Source: an uncultured Pseudomonadales bacterium | GTDB taxonomy: Bacteria; Pseudomonadota; Gammaproteobacteria; Pseudomonadales; Pseudohongiellaceae | Direction: 5' to 3' | Assembly (NCBI GenBank): GCA_947259995.1 | Contig: CAMYOK010000013.1 | Span: 53,259-117,258 of the forward strand | Length of the DNA stretch: 64,000 nt | Shown here: positions 1 to 8,870 of the stretch, in pieces | Numbering within the stretch: position 1 is the stretch's first letter | Layout of the letters: every line of letters begins with the position of its first letter | Translations under genes and position numbers: made by a program | The notes under the pieces: model-generated | The model's input: only the letters and a program-made list of their open reading frames with translations | Database searches by the model: none | Told to the model about the DNA's origin: nothing

Positions 1-1190
1 CGCTCATCTGCACTCGGCATTGGCTCGCAGTTATTACGCTTCGAGTCATAGTATTGCCCAAAGTCTAAGTAGACTTGATGATCCTGCGGGGATCGCTCTA
101 TCGCTTGCTCATAGAGTTGAACTATTGTCGGTTCATCGACCAATTCGAGCGCTTCATTTTGCATGTCATGCATACGCACAGCATCGGCATAGCCCGAATA
201 GGCTCGACCTGGTGCTTGCCCCTCTTCGATTAGGGCATTGAATAAATACGCGGCAAGTGGAAACCGAGCAGCATGAAGCGACAGCTCTGCCAACCAGAGT
301 CTTTTATCGTCTATAGAAACGGGCTGCACTTCAATATCATCAATGGCCGCTAGTTTGAACAGCTCTCGATCACGTTCAGAACGCTGCGCACCGGCCTCCA
401 AAAACCGCTCAAAATCACGCGCTAGTCGGCGCATACTAAACTCAAACGATTGATCAAAAGCAAAGCGTTCGGTGCGGCCTTGATCGATCTGAGTCAGATA
501 ATTATGCACAACACTGCTTCGACTATTGAACCCTTGAAATTCGTGAGCATGCAATAGGTAGTGCATGAAGAATGCACTTTTCAAGTTGGCAATTTGCACA
601 AGTCGCGGTGAGGCAAGTGCCGCGTCATCGTAGAATAGTTCATCGAGTTCAATATTGTCATTCAGCGCTAATATGAGCTGAAACTCCTCCTCGTTAAAGC
701 GCTGCAACACAACATCATTGCGCAACACTTCGATCCTGCTCAGGTAATGACTCATCCCCTCCTCATACCAACGCGGCAGGCCTTGCGTCCTATTATTCAA
801 GAGAAAATGCGCATAGTGATGCTTGGCCAACTTCAGCCCGTTATCACTGTCTTGCATGATGATAAAATTCGCCCGCGGCGACGAGAAAAAATAAGCAGGC
901 TCACCACCATCGCTAAAAAGCACGTAGTCATCGTCGTTGGAAAAAATATAGAGGTAGGTGGTAATTGCAGGTTGCACTTGCGGGTTGAGTACGTCGAGTA
1001 ATTGCAAACTGGCATTGCGCCATTGCTCGAGCTCCATCGACCGCCTTTCGGTTTGCCTGCTAGAGAGCTGGCTAAAGACGGTGAAACTGTCCGTACTGCT
1101 GGTAAACCATCGCTCTGTGACAAGTGCATCTTGGGCCACCGCATGATTCAGCAGCGTGGCCCAGAAAAACATGAATAGCAGTCTTCTCAT
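1..1190 (-). CDS. Secreted TPR-like protein with degenerate gluzincin motif (partial, runs off left edge)
   Basis: An uninterrupted frame runs from an ATG at 1190 to the left edge, at least 396 codons without a stop. Residues 1-20 look like a cleavable signal peptide (MRRLLFMFF..., ending AVAQ). Around residues 123-150 a KHHYAHF segment is followed by LPRWYEEGMSHYL. This layout matches the zinc-peptidase core HExxH ... WxxEG of secreted gluzincin-like/DUF1570-type proteins, but the Glu of HExxH is His (H124-H125-Y-A-H128), so activity is doubtful. The visible C-terminal part (ALELVDEPTIVQLYEQAIERSPQDHQVYLDFG) resembles TPR helices. It is transcribed toward the edge. Product and length beyond the edge are unknown. 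The periplasmic or secreted location is inferred from the signal peptide alone. Confidence 0.72.
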   Translation of the reverse strand, partial: MRRLLFMFFWATLLNHAVAQDALVTERWFTSSTDSFTVFSQLSSRQTERRSMELEQWRNASLQLLDVLNPQVQPAITTYLYIFSNDDDYVLFSDGGEPAYFFSSPRANFIIMQDSDNGLKLAKHHYAHFLLNNRTQGLPRWYEEGMSHYLSRIEVLRNDVVLQRFNEEEFQLILALNDNIELDELFYDDAALASPRLVQIANLKSAFFMHYLLHAHEFQGFNSRSSVVHNYLTQIDQGRTERFAFDQSFEFSMRRLARDFERFLEAGAQRSERDRELFKLAAIDDIEVQPVSIDDKRLWLAELSLHAARFPLAAYLFNALIEEGQAPGRAYSGYADAVRMHDMQNEALELVDEPTIVQLYEQAIERSPQDHQVYLDFGQYYDSKRNNCEPMPSADE

Positions 1191-1294
1191 GTGGTCCGCT
1201 CCAAAAAAGGTGCTTAAGCTAGAGAGTACTCTGAGGCTTAAGCGCTTGGCAAGGCACTATGAGCTAACGGCTTGCAATCCTCTTAGGAACTGGA

Positions 1295-2965
1295 CTACAT
1301 ATTAGGATAATTTGGCCCACCGCCACCCTCAGGGCTTACCCATTGGATGTTCTGTGCCGGGTCCTTAATATCGCAAGTTTTGCAATGCACGCAGTTTTGC
1401 GCATTGATCTGGAAGCGCTTAGTGCCATTGTCCTCCTCTACCACCTCATAGACACCTGCAGGGCAGTAACGCTGCGCCGGCTCGTCATAGAGCGGCAAAT
1501 TCTTTGCAATCGGTATGCTTGGATCTACGAGCTGCAGATGACAGGGCTGGTTCTCGGCATGATTGGTGTTCGATAAAAACACCGAAGAAAGCTTATCGAA
1601 GCTGATCTTGCCATCTGGCTTTGGATAATCGATCTTGGGTGACTGATCTGCCGGCTTCATTTGCGCATAATCTGGAGTGCGATCTCTGAACGTCATCGGG
1701 AACTTGCCAGCAAAAATATTGTGTTCAATAAATACCAGCGCACTCCCCAACCAAAAACCTAGCTTATGGAAACCGGCGCTGAAATTACGTGTCTTATGCA
1801 GCTCTTGATACAGGCTAGATGCGCGAAACAGTTCTGTATATCGGTGCACTTCCTGCACTGGCGCTTCGTCTTGCGCCGTTGCTTGCAAGGTCTCAACAAG
1901 GGACTGCGCAGCCAACATCCCTGACTTCATCGCGGTATGACTGCCTTTGATCTTCGCGGCATTCAAGGTGCCCGCATCACAGCCAATCAAAAGACCGCCT
2001 GGGAAGGTCATTTTCGGCAGGGAGTTCAAGCCGCCTTTATTCAAGGCCCGCGCACCATAACTCAAACGCTTACCACCTTCGATGTATTGCTTAATCACAG
2101 GGTGTTGCTTGAACTTTTGAAACTCATCGAATGGGCTGATATGCGGATTGCTATAGCCAAGGTCAACGATCAAACCTAGAGAGACTTGATTATTTTCGCT
2201 GTGATACAGGAAACCACCGCTCGAGCCCGCAGAGCTCGCCCCAATCATTGGATAACCCGCCGTATGCACGACCAAGCCTTCTTTGTGTTTGTCTTCGGGT
2301 ATCTCCCAGATCTCTTTCAGCCCAATCCCGTAATGTTGCGGATCTGAATCTTTGTCCAAGCCAAACTTGGCGATCAACTCTTTACCAAGGTGCCCGCGAC
2401 AACCTTCCGCAAACAAGGTGTATTTCGCATGAAACTCAAAACCTGGCTCAAACGAGTCTTTATGCTCGCCATTGGCATCGACGCCCATGTCGCCAGTTGC
2501 CACCCCCTTAACACTGCCATCTTCATGGTAGAGAATTTCAGCGGCGGAGAAGCCGGGAAACACTTCTGCCCCCAACTCGCCAGCTTGTTCAGCTAACCAG
2601 CGACAAAGATTGCCTAGAGAAATGATGTAGTTACCATCATTGTGCATAGGCTTAGGCACTAACAAGCCTGGAAATTTGACGCCTTTAGTAGGGCCAGATA
2701 AATAGTAAACGTCGTCTCCGGTAACGGCGGTGTTCAAAGGCGCCCCACGCTCTTTCCAATCGGGAAAGAGCTCGTCTAGGGCGCTAGTTTCGAACACGGC
2801 ACCCGACAAAATATGTGCGCCGATCTCGGAGCCTTTCTCCAGCACGCAGACACTTAGCTCTAATTCCGCTTCCTGCGCTAATTGCAGCAACCTACAAGCG
2901 GCGGAAAGCCCAGCGGGGCCAGCACCAACGATAACTACATCAACTTCCATGGATTCGCGCTGCAT
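1295..2965 (-). CDS. Electron transfer flavoprotein-ubiquinone oxidoreductase (ETF-QO)
   Basis: 556 aa, the usual family length. It passes electrons from reduced ETF, fed by acyl-CoA and other dehydrogenases, to ubiquinone at the inner membrane. The N-terminus carries the FAD dinucleotide-binding motif VVIVGAGPAGLSAACRL. The C-terminus carries the [4Fe-4S] domain: one Cys in RYCPAGVYEV and three in NCVHCKTCDIKDP, closing with the typical GGGGPNYPNM tail. The start may be Met1 or Met6 (MEVDVVIVG); both are in frame. No etfAB genes are in the window. The nearby acyl-CoA dehydrogenase at 16434-17654 is a plausible upstream electron donor through ETF (inference). Confidence 0.95.
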   Translation of the reverse strand: MQRESMEVDVVIVGAGPAGLSAACRLLQLAQEAELELSVCVLEKGSEIGAHILSGAVFETSALDELFPDWKERGAPLNTAVTGDDVYYLSGPTKGVKFPGLLVPKPMHNDGNYIISLGNLCRWLAEQAGELGAEVFPGFSAAEILYHEDGSVKGVATGDMGVDANGEHKDSFEPGFEFHAKYTLFAEGCRGHLGKELIAKFGLDKDSDPQHYGIGLKEIWEIPEDKHKEGLVVHTAGYPMIGASSAGSSGGFLYHSENNQVSLGLIVDLGYSNPHISPFDEFQKFKQHPVIKQYIEGGKRLSYGARALNKGGLNSLPKMTFPGGLLIGCDAGTLNAAKIKGSHTAMKSGMLAAQSLVETLQATAQDEAPVQEVHRYTELFRASSLYQELHKTRNFSAGFHKLGFWLGSALVFIEHNIFAGKFPMTFRDRTPDYAQMKPADQSPKIDYPKPDGKISFDKLSSVFLSNTNHAENQPCHLQLVDPSIPIAKNLPLYDEPAQRYCPAGVYEVVEEDNGTKRFQINAQNCVHCKTCDIKDPAQNIQWVSPEGGGGPNYPNM

Positions 2966-3320
2966 AAATCAATTCTCCCAAAATGAGGGTCTATACGTTC
3001 TTAGCTAAAACGGTAGGCACCAGAGCCAAGAAAGGCCTGATCGCACAATGAAGGCGCACATTATGAGCAATGGCATTGGAAATCGCAAAACACTTACGCT
3101 AATCCAATGTTCATCGAATGTCGTAATATTGATGCAATGATAGGTAATCTAACATGTTCTCCGAACGCTTGCTCTATAAGTTGTTCGAAGTTTAACTTCA
3201 ATTAGTACGTAAGTTGCTGTAAGATTACACGTTTTTTGCATTCGCTCAGTGCCATGTCAGGCGTTGAACGGAACCCCTAACGACGTGTTTTGCGTTCATT
3301 CGTTAAATTCCGGAGATCAC
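2966..3320. other. Intergenic region between ETF-QO and the TonB receptor
   Basis: About 355 bases with no convincing gene. It must hold the divergent promoters of the ETF-QO gene and the TonB receptor. I looked for Fur, Pho and other palindromic operator boxes and found none I would defend. There is an AT-rich stretch at about 3190-3240 just before the receptor. A good ribosome-binding site (GGAG, about 3312) precedes the receptor ATG at 3321. Confidence 0.6.
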
Positions 3321-5465
3321 ATGACAATTGGGCAGTTATTACTTCAGCCTTCGCTTCGCACCAGCTTAAAGCTTTCAGCACTCTCCATCGCTATTCTTGC
3401 CTGTGGCTCACTCCAGGCTCAAGAAGAAAGCCCTATCGACGACTCAACTATTGTTTACGAGGCGACTTTCTTCGATCAATACACGCCCATTTCTGCGAAT
3501 GACATGATTTCGCGTATTCCCGGCGTTAACTTGAACAGCAACAGCGGCGGCAACAGCCGAGGTCTCGGCTCCGGTGGCGACCTGCTGATCAACGGCAAGC
3601 GCATTGCGGGCAAAGATAACTCTGCCAACGACCAACTACAGCGAATTGCGGCTGACCAAGTTGACCGCATTGAAATCATTCGGGGCAGCTCAGGCTCGCT
3701 CGACGTTCGTGGCGCTAGCCAGGTCGTCAACATTGTCCTGAAAGAAGCCTCATCACGCTCTAGCCTATCTGCGGAATTTAGTGCGGATTACCACCATGAT
3801 GGCAAAGTAGATCCTGGCACAACGATCTCTTACGGTGGGCAATCTGGCAATTTTAATTATTTAATCGGCGCCAAGCTCGACCCACAGTACAACTCCTTCG
3901 TTAATTCGGAGTACAACTACACCCCTGATCTCACACTGACTGAGCTCGTAAAAGAGAACAATATTCGTGATAAGGATGCCATTGAGACTAGCCTCAACCT
4001 TGGCTATGACTTTGAGCGCGACCGCATTCAAGTCAACGCTTTAATATCCGATGGCAGCCACGACACAACTCTCGATCGCAGCAACTTCAATGGAAGCGAT
4101 TTGCGCATTGTCGAAAGTTCCGAGTTTGAAGCGACTGATAAACTCGAAGAAAACTGGGAGATTGGCGGCAACTACGAACACACGTTTGCCAACAATAGCC
4201 GTTTCCAATTCTTGTTTATTAGCAACGAAGAAGTGCGTAACAGTACTCGTGAGCGCTTTACGACAACCGACGGAGCGTACGACAAGAACCAGTATCTACA
4301 ATCGGACAAAACGACTCGTGAACGTATTGGCCAGGCGAGTTATAGCTGGTCATTGGCCGATGATCACGATATGCAGCTGGGCATAGAGCGTGCACAAACT
4401 ATTCTCGACACCACTCTGTTCCTAGGCTCAACAGGAGTCGAAGGCGACCCTTCGCCCACTTACGGTAATTTGCCGCCAGTGCTGAGCTCGTCCAATCCTG
4501 GCTCAACAGTTGAGGAGATACGTTACGAGAGTTTTGCTGTTCATAACTGGACACTAAACAACAAAATGACGCTCGAGAGCACATTGCTCTATGAAGCATC
4601 GACTATCGACCAATCTGGGACTGCCAACCGTAGTCGTGATTTTGGCTTTCTACGACCAAAAGTCGACTACCGCTATGATGTACTCCCCTCTTTGCAGGTT
4701 CGAGCCACGGTAGAGCGCCAAGTGTCGCAACTAAGCTTCGCGAGCTTTACTGCAACAACGAACAACACTGACCCAACGAAAGATACTCTTGCTGGCAACC
4801 CTGATTTGCGCCAAGAAGACGAGATCCGTTACGAATTAGGGCTGCAGTATCGACTCCCTAATGATGGCGGTGTCGTCAATACGCGCTTCTTCTACCGCGA
4901 CTTAGACGATGTTATCGGCAATGTGAATATTTCCGACGATCCACTCGATCCAGAGTCAGCAACGGGCAACCTTGGTTCCGGCAATCGTTATGGCGTATTT
5001 ATCGATACAAGCACTCGACTAGCGTTCTTGGGAATGCCAGACGCCTTGGTCACCAGTGGTTTGAATATCTTCGATTCCAGTGTCTACGACCCGATTCTGG
5101 GCGAAGATCGCCGCTTCAATCGTCGCGGCAATGTCTCGCTCGGTTTCCAGCACGATGTGCCAGCGTTTGGCTTAAACTATGGTTTCAACTTCAGCCAAGA
5201 AATCACAGGTGGTGAAAAAGAAGTCGACATAGACACCATCGAGCAAGTGATTCGCGGCCCACAGCTGCAGCTGTTTATCTCTAAAGTAGCATTTGACAAT
5301 GTCACCTTCAGGCTCGAATCAATGAACACTTTGGCCTCTGACTTCTGTCGTGACCGCTATCGCTATGATGGTCTTCCCTTCAACGGCGCGCTTACAGAGA
5401 TTGAAGACGCTTGTGGCTCAGGTGGCGGGCAAAAGGTCGCCTTGAAGATCCGCACCACCTTTTAG
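3321..5465 (+). CDS. TonB-dependent outer-membrane receptor
   Basis: 714 aa from the ATG at 3321, chosen because a GGAG ribosome-binding site lies just upstream and a signal peptide follows (...LSALSIAILACGSLQAQ). An upstream in-frame start at 3249 lacks these. A plug domain (about residues 45-140) contains DMISRIPGVNLNSNSGG, LLINGKRIAGKDN and IEIIRGSSGSLDVRGASQVVNIVLKE. The rest is beta-barrel, ending in a terminal Phe (KIRTTF) as expected for outer-membrane assembly. It imports a ligand across the outer membrane using TonB energy. The substrate is not recognisable. It leads a cluster with a cupredoxin, a DUF3034 protein and a truncated haemoglobin, so copper or another redox ligand is possible (inference). 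Confidence 0.9.
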   Translation: MTIGQLLLQPSLRTSLKLSALSIAILACGSLQAQEESPIDDSTIVYEATFFDQYTPISANDMISRIPGVNLNSNSGGNSRGLGSGGDLLINGKRIAGKDNSANDQLQRIAADQVDRIEIIRGSSGSLDVRGASQVVNIVLKEASSRSSLSAEFSADYHHDGKVDPGTTISYGGQSGNFNYLIGAKLDPQYNSFVNSEYNYTPDLTLTELVKENNIRDKDAIETSLNLGYDFERDRIQVNALISDGSHDTTLDRSNFNGSDLRIVESSEFEATDKLEENWEIGGNYEHTFANNSRFQFLFISNEEVRNSTRERFTTTDGAYDKNQYLQSDKTTRERIGQASYSWSLADDHDMQLGIERAQTILDTTLFLGSTGVEGDPSPTYGNLPPVLSSSNPGSTVEEIRYESFAVHNWTLNNKMTLESTLLYEASTIDQSGTANRSRDFGFLRPKVDYRYDVLPSLQVRATVERQVSQLSFASFTATTNNTDPTKDTLAGNPDLRQEDEIRYELGLQYRLPNDGGVVNTRFFYRDLDDVIGNVNISDDPLDPESATGNLGSGNRYGVFIDTSTRLAFLGMPDALVTSGLNIFDSSVYDPILGEDRRFNRRGNVSLGFQHDVPAFGLNYGFNFSQEITGGEKEVDIDTIEQVIRGPQLQLFISKVAFDNVTFRLESMNTLASDFCRDRYRYDGLPFNGALTEIEDACGSGGGQKVALKIRTTF

Positions 5466-5479
5466 AACTCACCTCTTCC

Positions 5480-5534
5480 CTACGAGCATCGTCTGATTTT
5501 CTTTTATAGACAGTCATCCAGATGATGCTCGTAG
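5480..5534. repeat. Long inverted repeat between TonB receptor and cupredoxin genes
   Basis: Arms of 16 bp at 5480-5495 (CTACGAGCATCGTCTG) and 5519-5534 (CAGATGATGCTCGTAG) pair with a single mismatch that would be a G-U pair in RNA, around a 23-base loop. No T-run follows either arm, so this is not a classic intrinsic terminator. It may stop or stabilise the receptor transcript, or be an operator for the genes that follow. Confidence 0.7.
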
Positions 5535-5599
5535 TCGTATGTATGTCCTGTACAGCCTGAAACTCTCATGGCCTATTTTGCAAGGACGCACTCAACCCT

Positions 5600-6241
5600 A
5601 TGAATATCAAAACCACAATAAGCTTTCTACTTGCCGTTGTGATCAGCAATAGCGCGAGCAGACTCAACGCTGCCGAGTTCGCAGTGCAAGTATTTGACCA
5701 AATAGGCCAGCCTTTAGCAGATACCGTGATCGAGAGCCCAGGCAGCCCTGTCACTGTTGCTCCTGAAGAAATTGCCGTCATTGATCAAGTCAATAAACGC
5801 TTCGTGCCAATGGTCATTGCTGTGAAAACTGGGCAGCGCGTTAATTTCCCCAACTACGACAATATTCGCCATCACGTTTATTCCTTCTCTGAGATCAAGC
5901 AGTTCTCGACAGAATTGTATGCAGACAACCCTGCCAGCCCCGTTAGCTTTGATCGTGCCGGCATTGCGACCCTAGGCTGCAATATTCATGACAGCATGAT
6001 CGGCTATGTGTTTGTCAGCGCTTGGAACGATGCGGGGGTCACGGATGCCAGTGGCATAGTGCGCTTTTCGCAAGAGAGCATTCCAGACGAAATCATCGTC
6101 TGGCACCCGTGGTCTAACGACCCAAACAATCGTCGCACCGTGAGCACACAAAGTGTAGAAGATGGCGACACTTTAGAAGTACATCTGAATATTACCGCCC
6201 CCGAGCAAGTTTTCGGTTTTAGAGCACTGAGTACTCAATAA
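5600..6241 (+). CDS. Secreted cupredoxin-like protein ('methylamine utilization protein' type)
   Basis: 213 aa. Residues 1-24 form a signal peptide ending LNA-AE. The mature protein is a plastocyanin/cupredoxin-like domain. A His pair occurs in IRHHVYSFSE (H91/H92), and the segment GCNIHDSMIGYVFV supplies C127, H130 and M133, the classic type-1 copper ligand spacing Cys-x2-His-x2-Met. Homologues are often labelled methylamine utilization protein, but no mau gene is nearby. The stop codon directly abuts the next ATG (TAAATG), so it is co-transcribed and probably translationally coupled to the DUF3034 gene. Copper-linked electron transfer in the periplasm is inferred from the ligand set. Confidence 0.82.
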   Translation: MNIKTTISFLLAVVISNSASRLNAAEFAVQVFDQIGQPLADTVIESPGSPVTVAPEEIAVIDQVNKRFVPMVIAVKTGQRVNFPNYDNIRHHVYSFSEIKQFSTELYADNPASPVSFDRAGIATLGCNIHDSMIGYVFVSAWNDAGVTDASGIVRFSQESIPDEIIVWHPWSNDPNNRRTVSTQSVEDGDTLEVHLNITAPEQVFGFRALSTQ

Positions 6242-7075
6242 ATGCAGGCTAATTTCAAGATCATTGTCGCCAGCCTTTTGCTCTTCACTTCCCTCACCCA
6301 CGCCGACACGCGTATCAAAGGAACAGGCGGGGTGAGCTCAATCAGCGGAGGCGGTGGTGGAGGCCTCATTCCATGGGCTACATTGGGCGGACTCGCCACG
6401 CAGGATCAGCGCAGTATTACGGGCTTCATCACCCGTGCCAATGTTGACGATTTCACGCTCGATGTGTCCGGTGTCGCACTGAACCTACATAACCGCGTCG
6501 AATTTTCTCTCGCACGCCAGGATTTCACCATCAAAGCCAACGACGCCGAAATCAGCCAAGACAAATACGGCTTGAAGATCAAAGTGGCAGGTGACCTTAT
6601 ATTTGGCCCGTTCCCGCAAGTCAGTATTGGCGTGGAAAAAAGCGCCCTGCGTGATCCAGCAACAGCACGAGCGTTAGGCGCTCGCGATGATGACGGTGTC
6701 GACTTCTATTTGAGCACGGCAAAAGCTTGGATAGACGGCCCATTGCACCGCACGAGCATGTTGAATTTCAATATTCGTTCCACCAAGGCCAATCAATATG
6801 GTCTATTAGGCTATGGTGGCGACAATCAAGATAGAGAGTTTATGTTGGAAGCCGCCGCCGCGATGTTTCTGAGCAGAAGTGTGGCTATTGGCATCGAATA
6901 CAGACAAAAGCCCGACAACCTCTCGGCCCTTATCGAAGAAGATGCAAGCGATGTGTTCCTCGCTTGGTTTCCCAATAAACACCTTTCACTGACAGCCGCC
7001 TACGTACGGCTAGGCGACATCGCTGGGGCACAAAATCAAAATGGCTTCTACTTTTCTATCCAGGGAGGTTTGTAG
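6242..7075 (+). CDS. DUF3034 family predicted outer-membrane protein
   Basis: 277 aa with a signal peptide (MQANFKIIVASLLLFTSLTHA). The mature start has the family's glycine-rich signature: GTGGVSSISGGGGGGLIPWA, then GGLATQDQRSITGFITRANVDDF, recalled from DUF3034 proteins. The remainder alternates in a beta-strand pattern and ends SIQGGL, consistent with a small outer-membrane barrel. Function is unknown. It begins immediately after the cupredoxin stop codon and is followed after 3 bases by the truncated haemoglobin gene, so the three form a tight operon. Family assignment is by eye. Confidence 0.75.
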   Translation: MQANFKIIVASLLLFTSLTHADTRIKGTGGVSSISGGGGGGLIPWATLGGLATQDQRSITGFITRANVDDFTLDVSGVALNLHNRVEFSLARQDFTIKANDAEISQDKYGLKIKVAGDLIFGPFPQVSIGVEKSALRDPATARALGARDDDGVDFYLSTAKAWIDGPLHRTSMLNFNIRSTKANQYGLLGYGGDNQDREFMLEAAAAMFLSRSVAIGIEYRQKPDNLSALIEEDASDVFLAWFPNKHLSLTAAYVRLGDIAGAQNQNGFYFSIQGGL

Positions 7076-7078
7076 AGC

Positions 7079-7525
7079 ATGAACACCTTAGTACTATTTA
7101 GATCATGTCGTTTATTCGCCACCATGATAGGGCTTGCCACATTAATTGGCTGTGCCACCACGAAGCCAGGCGAGACTCTCTATCAACGCCTCGGAAGTGC
7201 CGAAGGCATCGCCAATATTACTGAACTTTTTGTTTTAGAGATTGCGAATGACGATCGCGTCATCGCCTACTTCGAAGATTCGAACGTGCAACGCTTTCGC
7301 GAGAAGTTTAATGAGCATCTATGCATGATCACTGATGGCCCCTGCAACTATAGCGGCGATACCATGGTCGATATCCACGTCGGCATGAATGTCACGGAAG
7401 GCGCCTTTACAGCGATTGTTGAGGATTTGATCGAGGCGATGAACAAGGCCGATGTTGCCATCGGCACTCAGAATCAAGTATTAGATCGCCTTGCGCGATT
7501 GCGACCCGAAATTATTTATCTTTAA
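7079..7525 (+). CDS. Lipoprotein group 1 truncated haemoglobin
   Basis: 148 aa. An N-terminal signal with lipobox LIGC (Cys25) predicts a lipid-anchored envelope protein. Residues 33-147 fit group 1 (TrHbN) globins: TLYQRLGSAEGIANITELF at the A-B helices, then FREKFNEHLCMITDGPCNYSG, and DIHVGMNVTEGAF with His100 as the expected proximal haem ligand. Truncated globins bind O2 or NO. Most are cytoplasmic, so the lipoprotein signal is notable. It lies 3 bp after the DUF3034 gene and ends the cluster. Partnership with the cupredoxin in periplasmic redox or NO chemistry is inference. Confidence 0.85.
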   Translation: MNTLVLFRSCRLFATMIGLATLIGCATTKPGETLYQRLGSAEGIANITELFVLEIANDDRVIAYFEDSNVQRFREKFNEHLCMITDGPCNYSGDTMVDIHVGMNVTEGAFTAIVEDLIEAMNKADVAIGTQNQVLDRLARLRPEIIYL

Positions 7526-7541
7526 GCCTTTCAACACACGC

Positions 7542-8264
7542 TTAAGGTTTGCTGAAAATCATCATGTGCTGCCAAGGCAGAAAATCTAGCGTCTCGACAA
7601 AATTAAGATCGAATACCGCCATTTCCTTCTTCACTTGGTCTTGGGACATTTTGTGCAAAGGTCGAATCGGCACTGTGGCATCTTCTTCACGGTACTCGAG
7701 CAAAACGACCCGCCCCCCTGACTTCAAACCATTGACGATACTTTGCATCATTTCCCAAGGGTGAGAGAACTCGTGATAAGCATCGACAAGTAAAACAAGA
7801 TCCACTGACTCTTCTGGCAATTTAGTGTCGTCAATATCCCCTAAGATTCCTTCGATATTTGTAACACCCTCTGCCGCTTTGCGCTCTTCGATCATGGCTA
7901 GCATTTGCGGTTGAATATCGACGGCCAACACTTTGCCCTGAGGCACTAGCTTCGCCATACGAAATGAAAAGAAACCAGAGCCCGCGCCAATATCACCGAC
8001 AATGTCTGTAGGACGCAGATTCAGGTTCGCCACGACATCATCTGGCATCTCTTCATGTGTCCGCTGTGGCCTTTCCAACCACTGTGCTGCTTGGTAGCCC
8101 ATGACACCGGAGATCTCGCGCCCCATATAGAATCGGCCTATTCCCCCAGTACTGCGTTCCGGTGCATCGACATAGGTGCCCGCAGGCGCGCCTTGTGCTA
8201 ACGCAAATGAGCTCGGAAGCAATAGGACTAATAGAAGGGTAATCGCGCTGCGACGGTATGACAT
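7542..8264 (-). CDS. Exported class I SAM-dependent methyltransferase
   Basis: 240 aa. Residues 1-23 are a clear signal peptide (AITLLLVLLLPSSFALAQ). A class I methyltransferase fold follows: motif I VGDIGAGSGFFSFRMAKL, an acidic residue after the second strand in VLAVDIQPQM, then GDIDDTKLPEESVDLVLLVDAYHEF and RVVLLEYREED. The substrate is unknown. Export is odd because SAM is made in the cytoplasm. Similar signal-bearing methyltransferases do occur in marine gammaproteobacteria as far as I recall. It converges on the truncated haemoglobin gene (16 bp apart) and follows the small CxxC gene on the same strand. Confidence 0.8.
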   Translation of the reverse strand: MSYRRSAITLLLVLLLPSSFALAQGAPAGTYVDAPERSTGGIGRFYMGREISGVMGYQAAQWLERPQRTHEEMPDDVVANLNLRPTDIVGDIGAGSGFFSFRMAKLVPQGKVLAVDIQPQMLAMIEERKAAEGVTNIEGILGDIDDTKLPEESVDLVLLVDAYHEFSHPWEMMQSIVNGLKSGGRVVLLEYREEDATVPIRPLHKMSQDQVKKEMAVFDLNFVETLDFLPWQHMMIFSKP

Positions 8265-8412
8265 GATGGTTTCCTCTTATCCTTAGGATACTTATTTTTC
8301 ATCATTGTAGAGGAAGGACAAGGGGATTAATAGACGAGTAAAACACGCTCCAATTTCAGGTATTCACACTCCTGTGCGAGTGGATAGCGGGTAGTTTCTA
8401 TAGACTTTGCTC

Positions 8413-8589
8413 TTAGATCAATTTCAACCAACGATGACCACTACCTTTGCAATTTATGCACACATGCGCATTAGACACCCTGCCAGTCCCCTCACAAACG
8501 AGGCATACATCTTGATAGGGCTTCTGCAAAATGGCGAGCAGTTCACGATAGGCTTGGATATTTCGGATATGTTGTATGTCGGCGCTCAT
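8413..8589 (-). CDS. Small DnaJ-type CxxCxGxG zinc-finger protein
   Basis: 58 aa. The ATG at 8589 is chosen because a strong AGGAG site sits six bases upstream; a longer in-frame start at 8619 has none. The sequence holds two Cys pairs, CLVCEGTGRV and CINCKGSGHRW, matching the zinc-binding CxxCxGxG repeats of DnaJ. There is no J-domain. It is a soluble mini-protein of unknown role. An overlapping plus-strand frame at 8407-8652 lacks any motif and is discounted. Confidence 0.72.
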   Translation of the reverse strand: MSADIQHIRNIQAYRELLAILQKPYQDVCLVCEGTGRVSNAHVCINCKGSGHRWLKLI

Positions 8590-8870
8590 TTGCAACTCCT
8601 GCACTGGTACGAGAAACACTATTTAAAACCCAACTCTCGAATGCTTGTGTAAGGCTTAGAGGTCTTCACCAAACCTCACACTTGGGGCAATTATGCGTCG
8701 CCGCCAGAATCTGTGTTGTTAACATGTTCACAAAAAATGCTGTTTTAATGAGCAGTGTTTGAAAATGTGATCTTCCTCAAATTTTGACGCAAATGAGTCT
8801 CGACGCTGGGCTATGCTAGAATCTTTGGCTCTATTTGTTTGCAGTCTTTAGCTCCGGGGGGGAGTGTCAC

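Noticed and set aside
833..1144. Minus-strand ORF of 103 codons
   Set aside because: It is in another frame of the secreted protein that reads from 1190 to the window edge.
8407..8652. Plus-strand ORF of 81 codons
   Set aside because: It overlaps the minus-strand CxxCxGxG mini-gene, which has both a clear motif and a strong ribosome-binding site.
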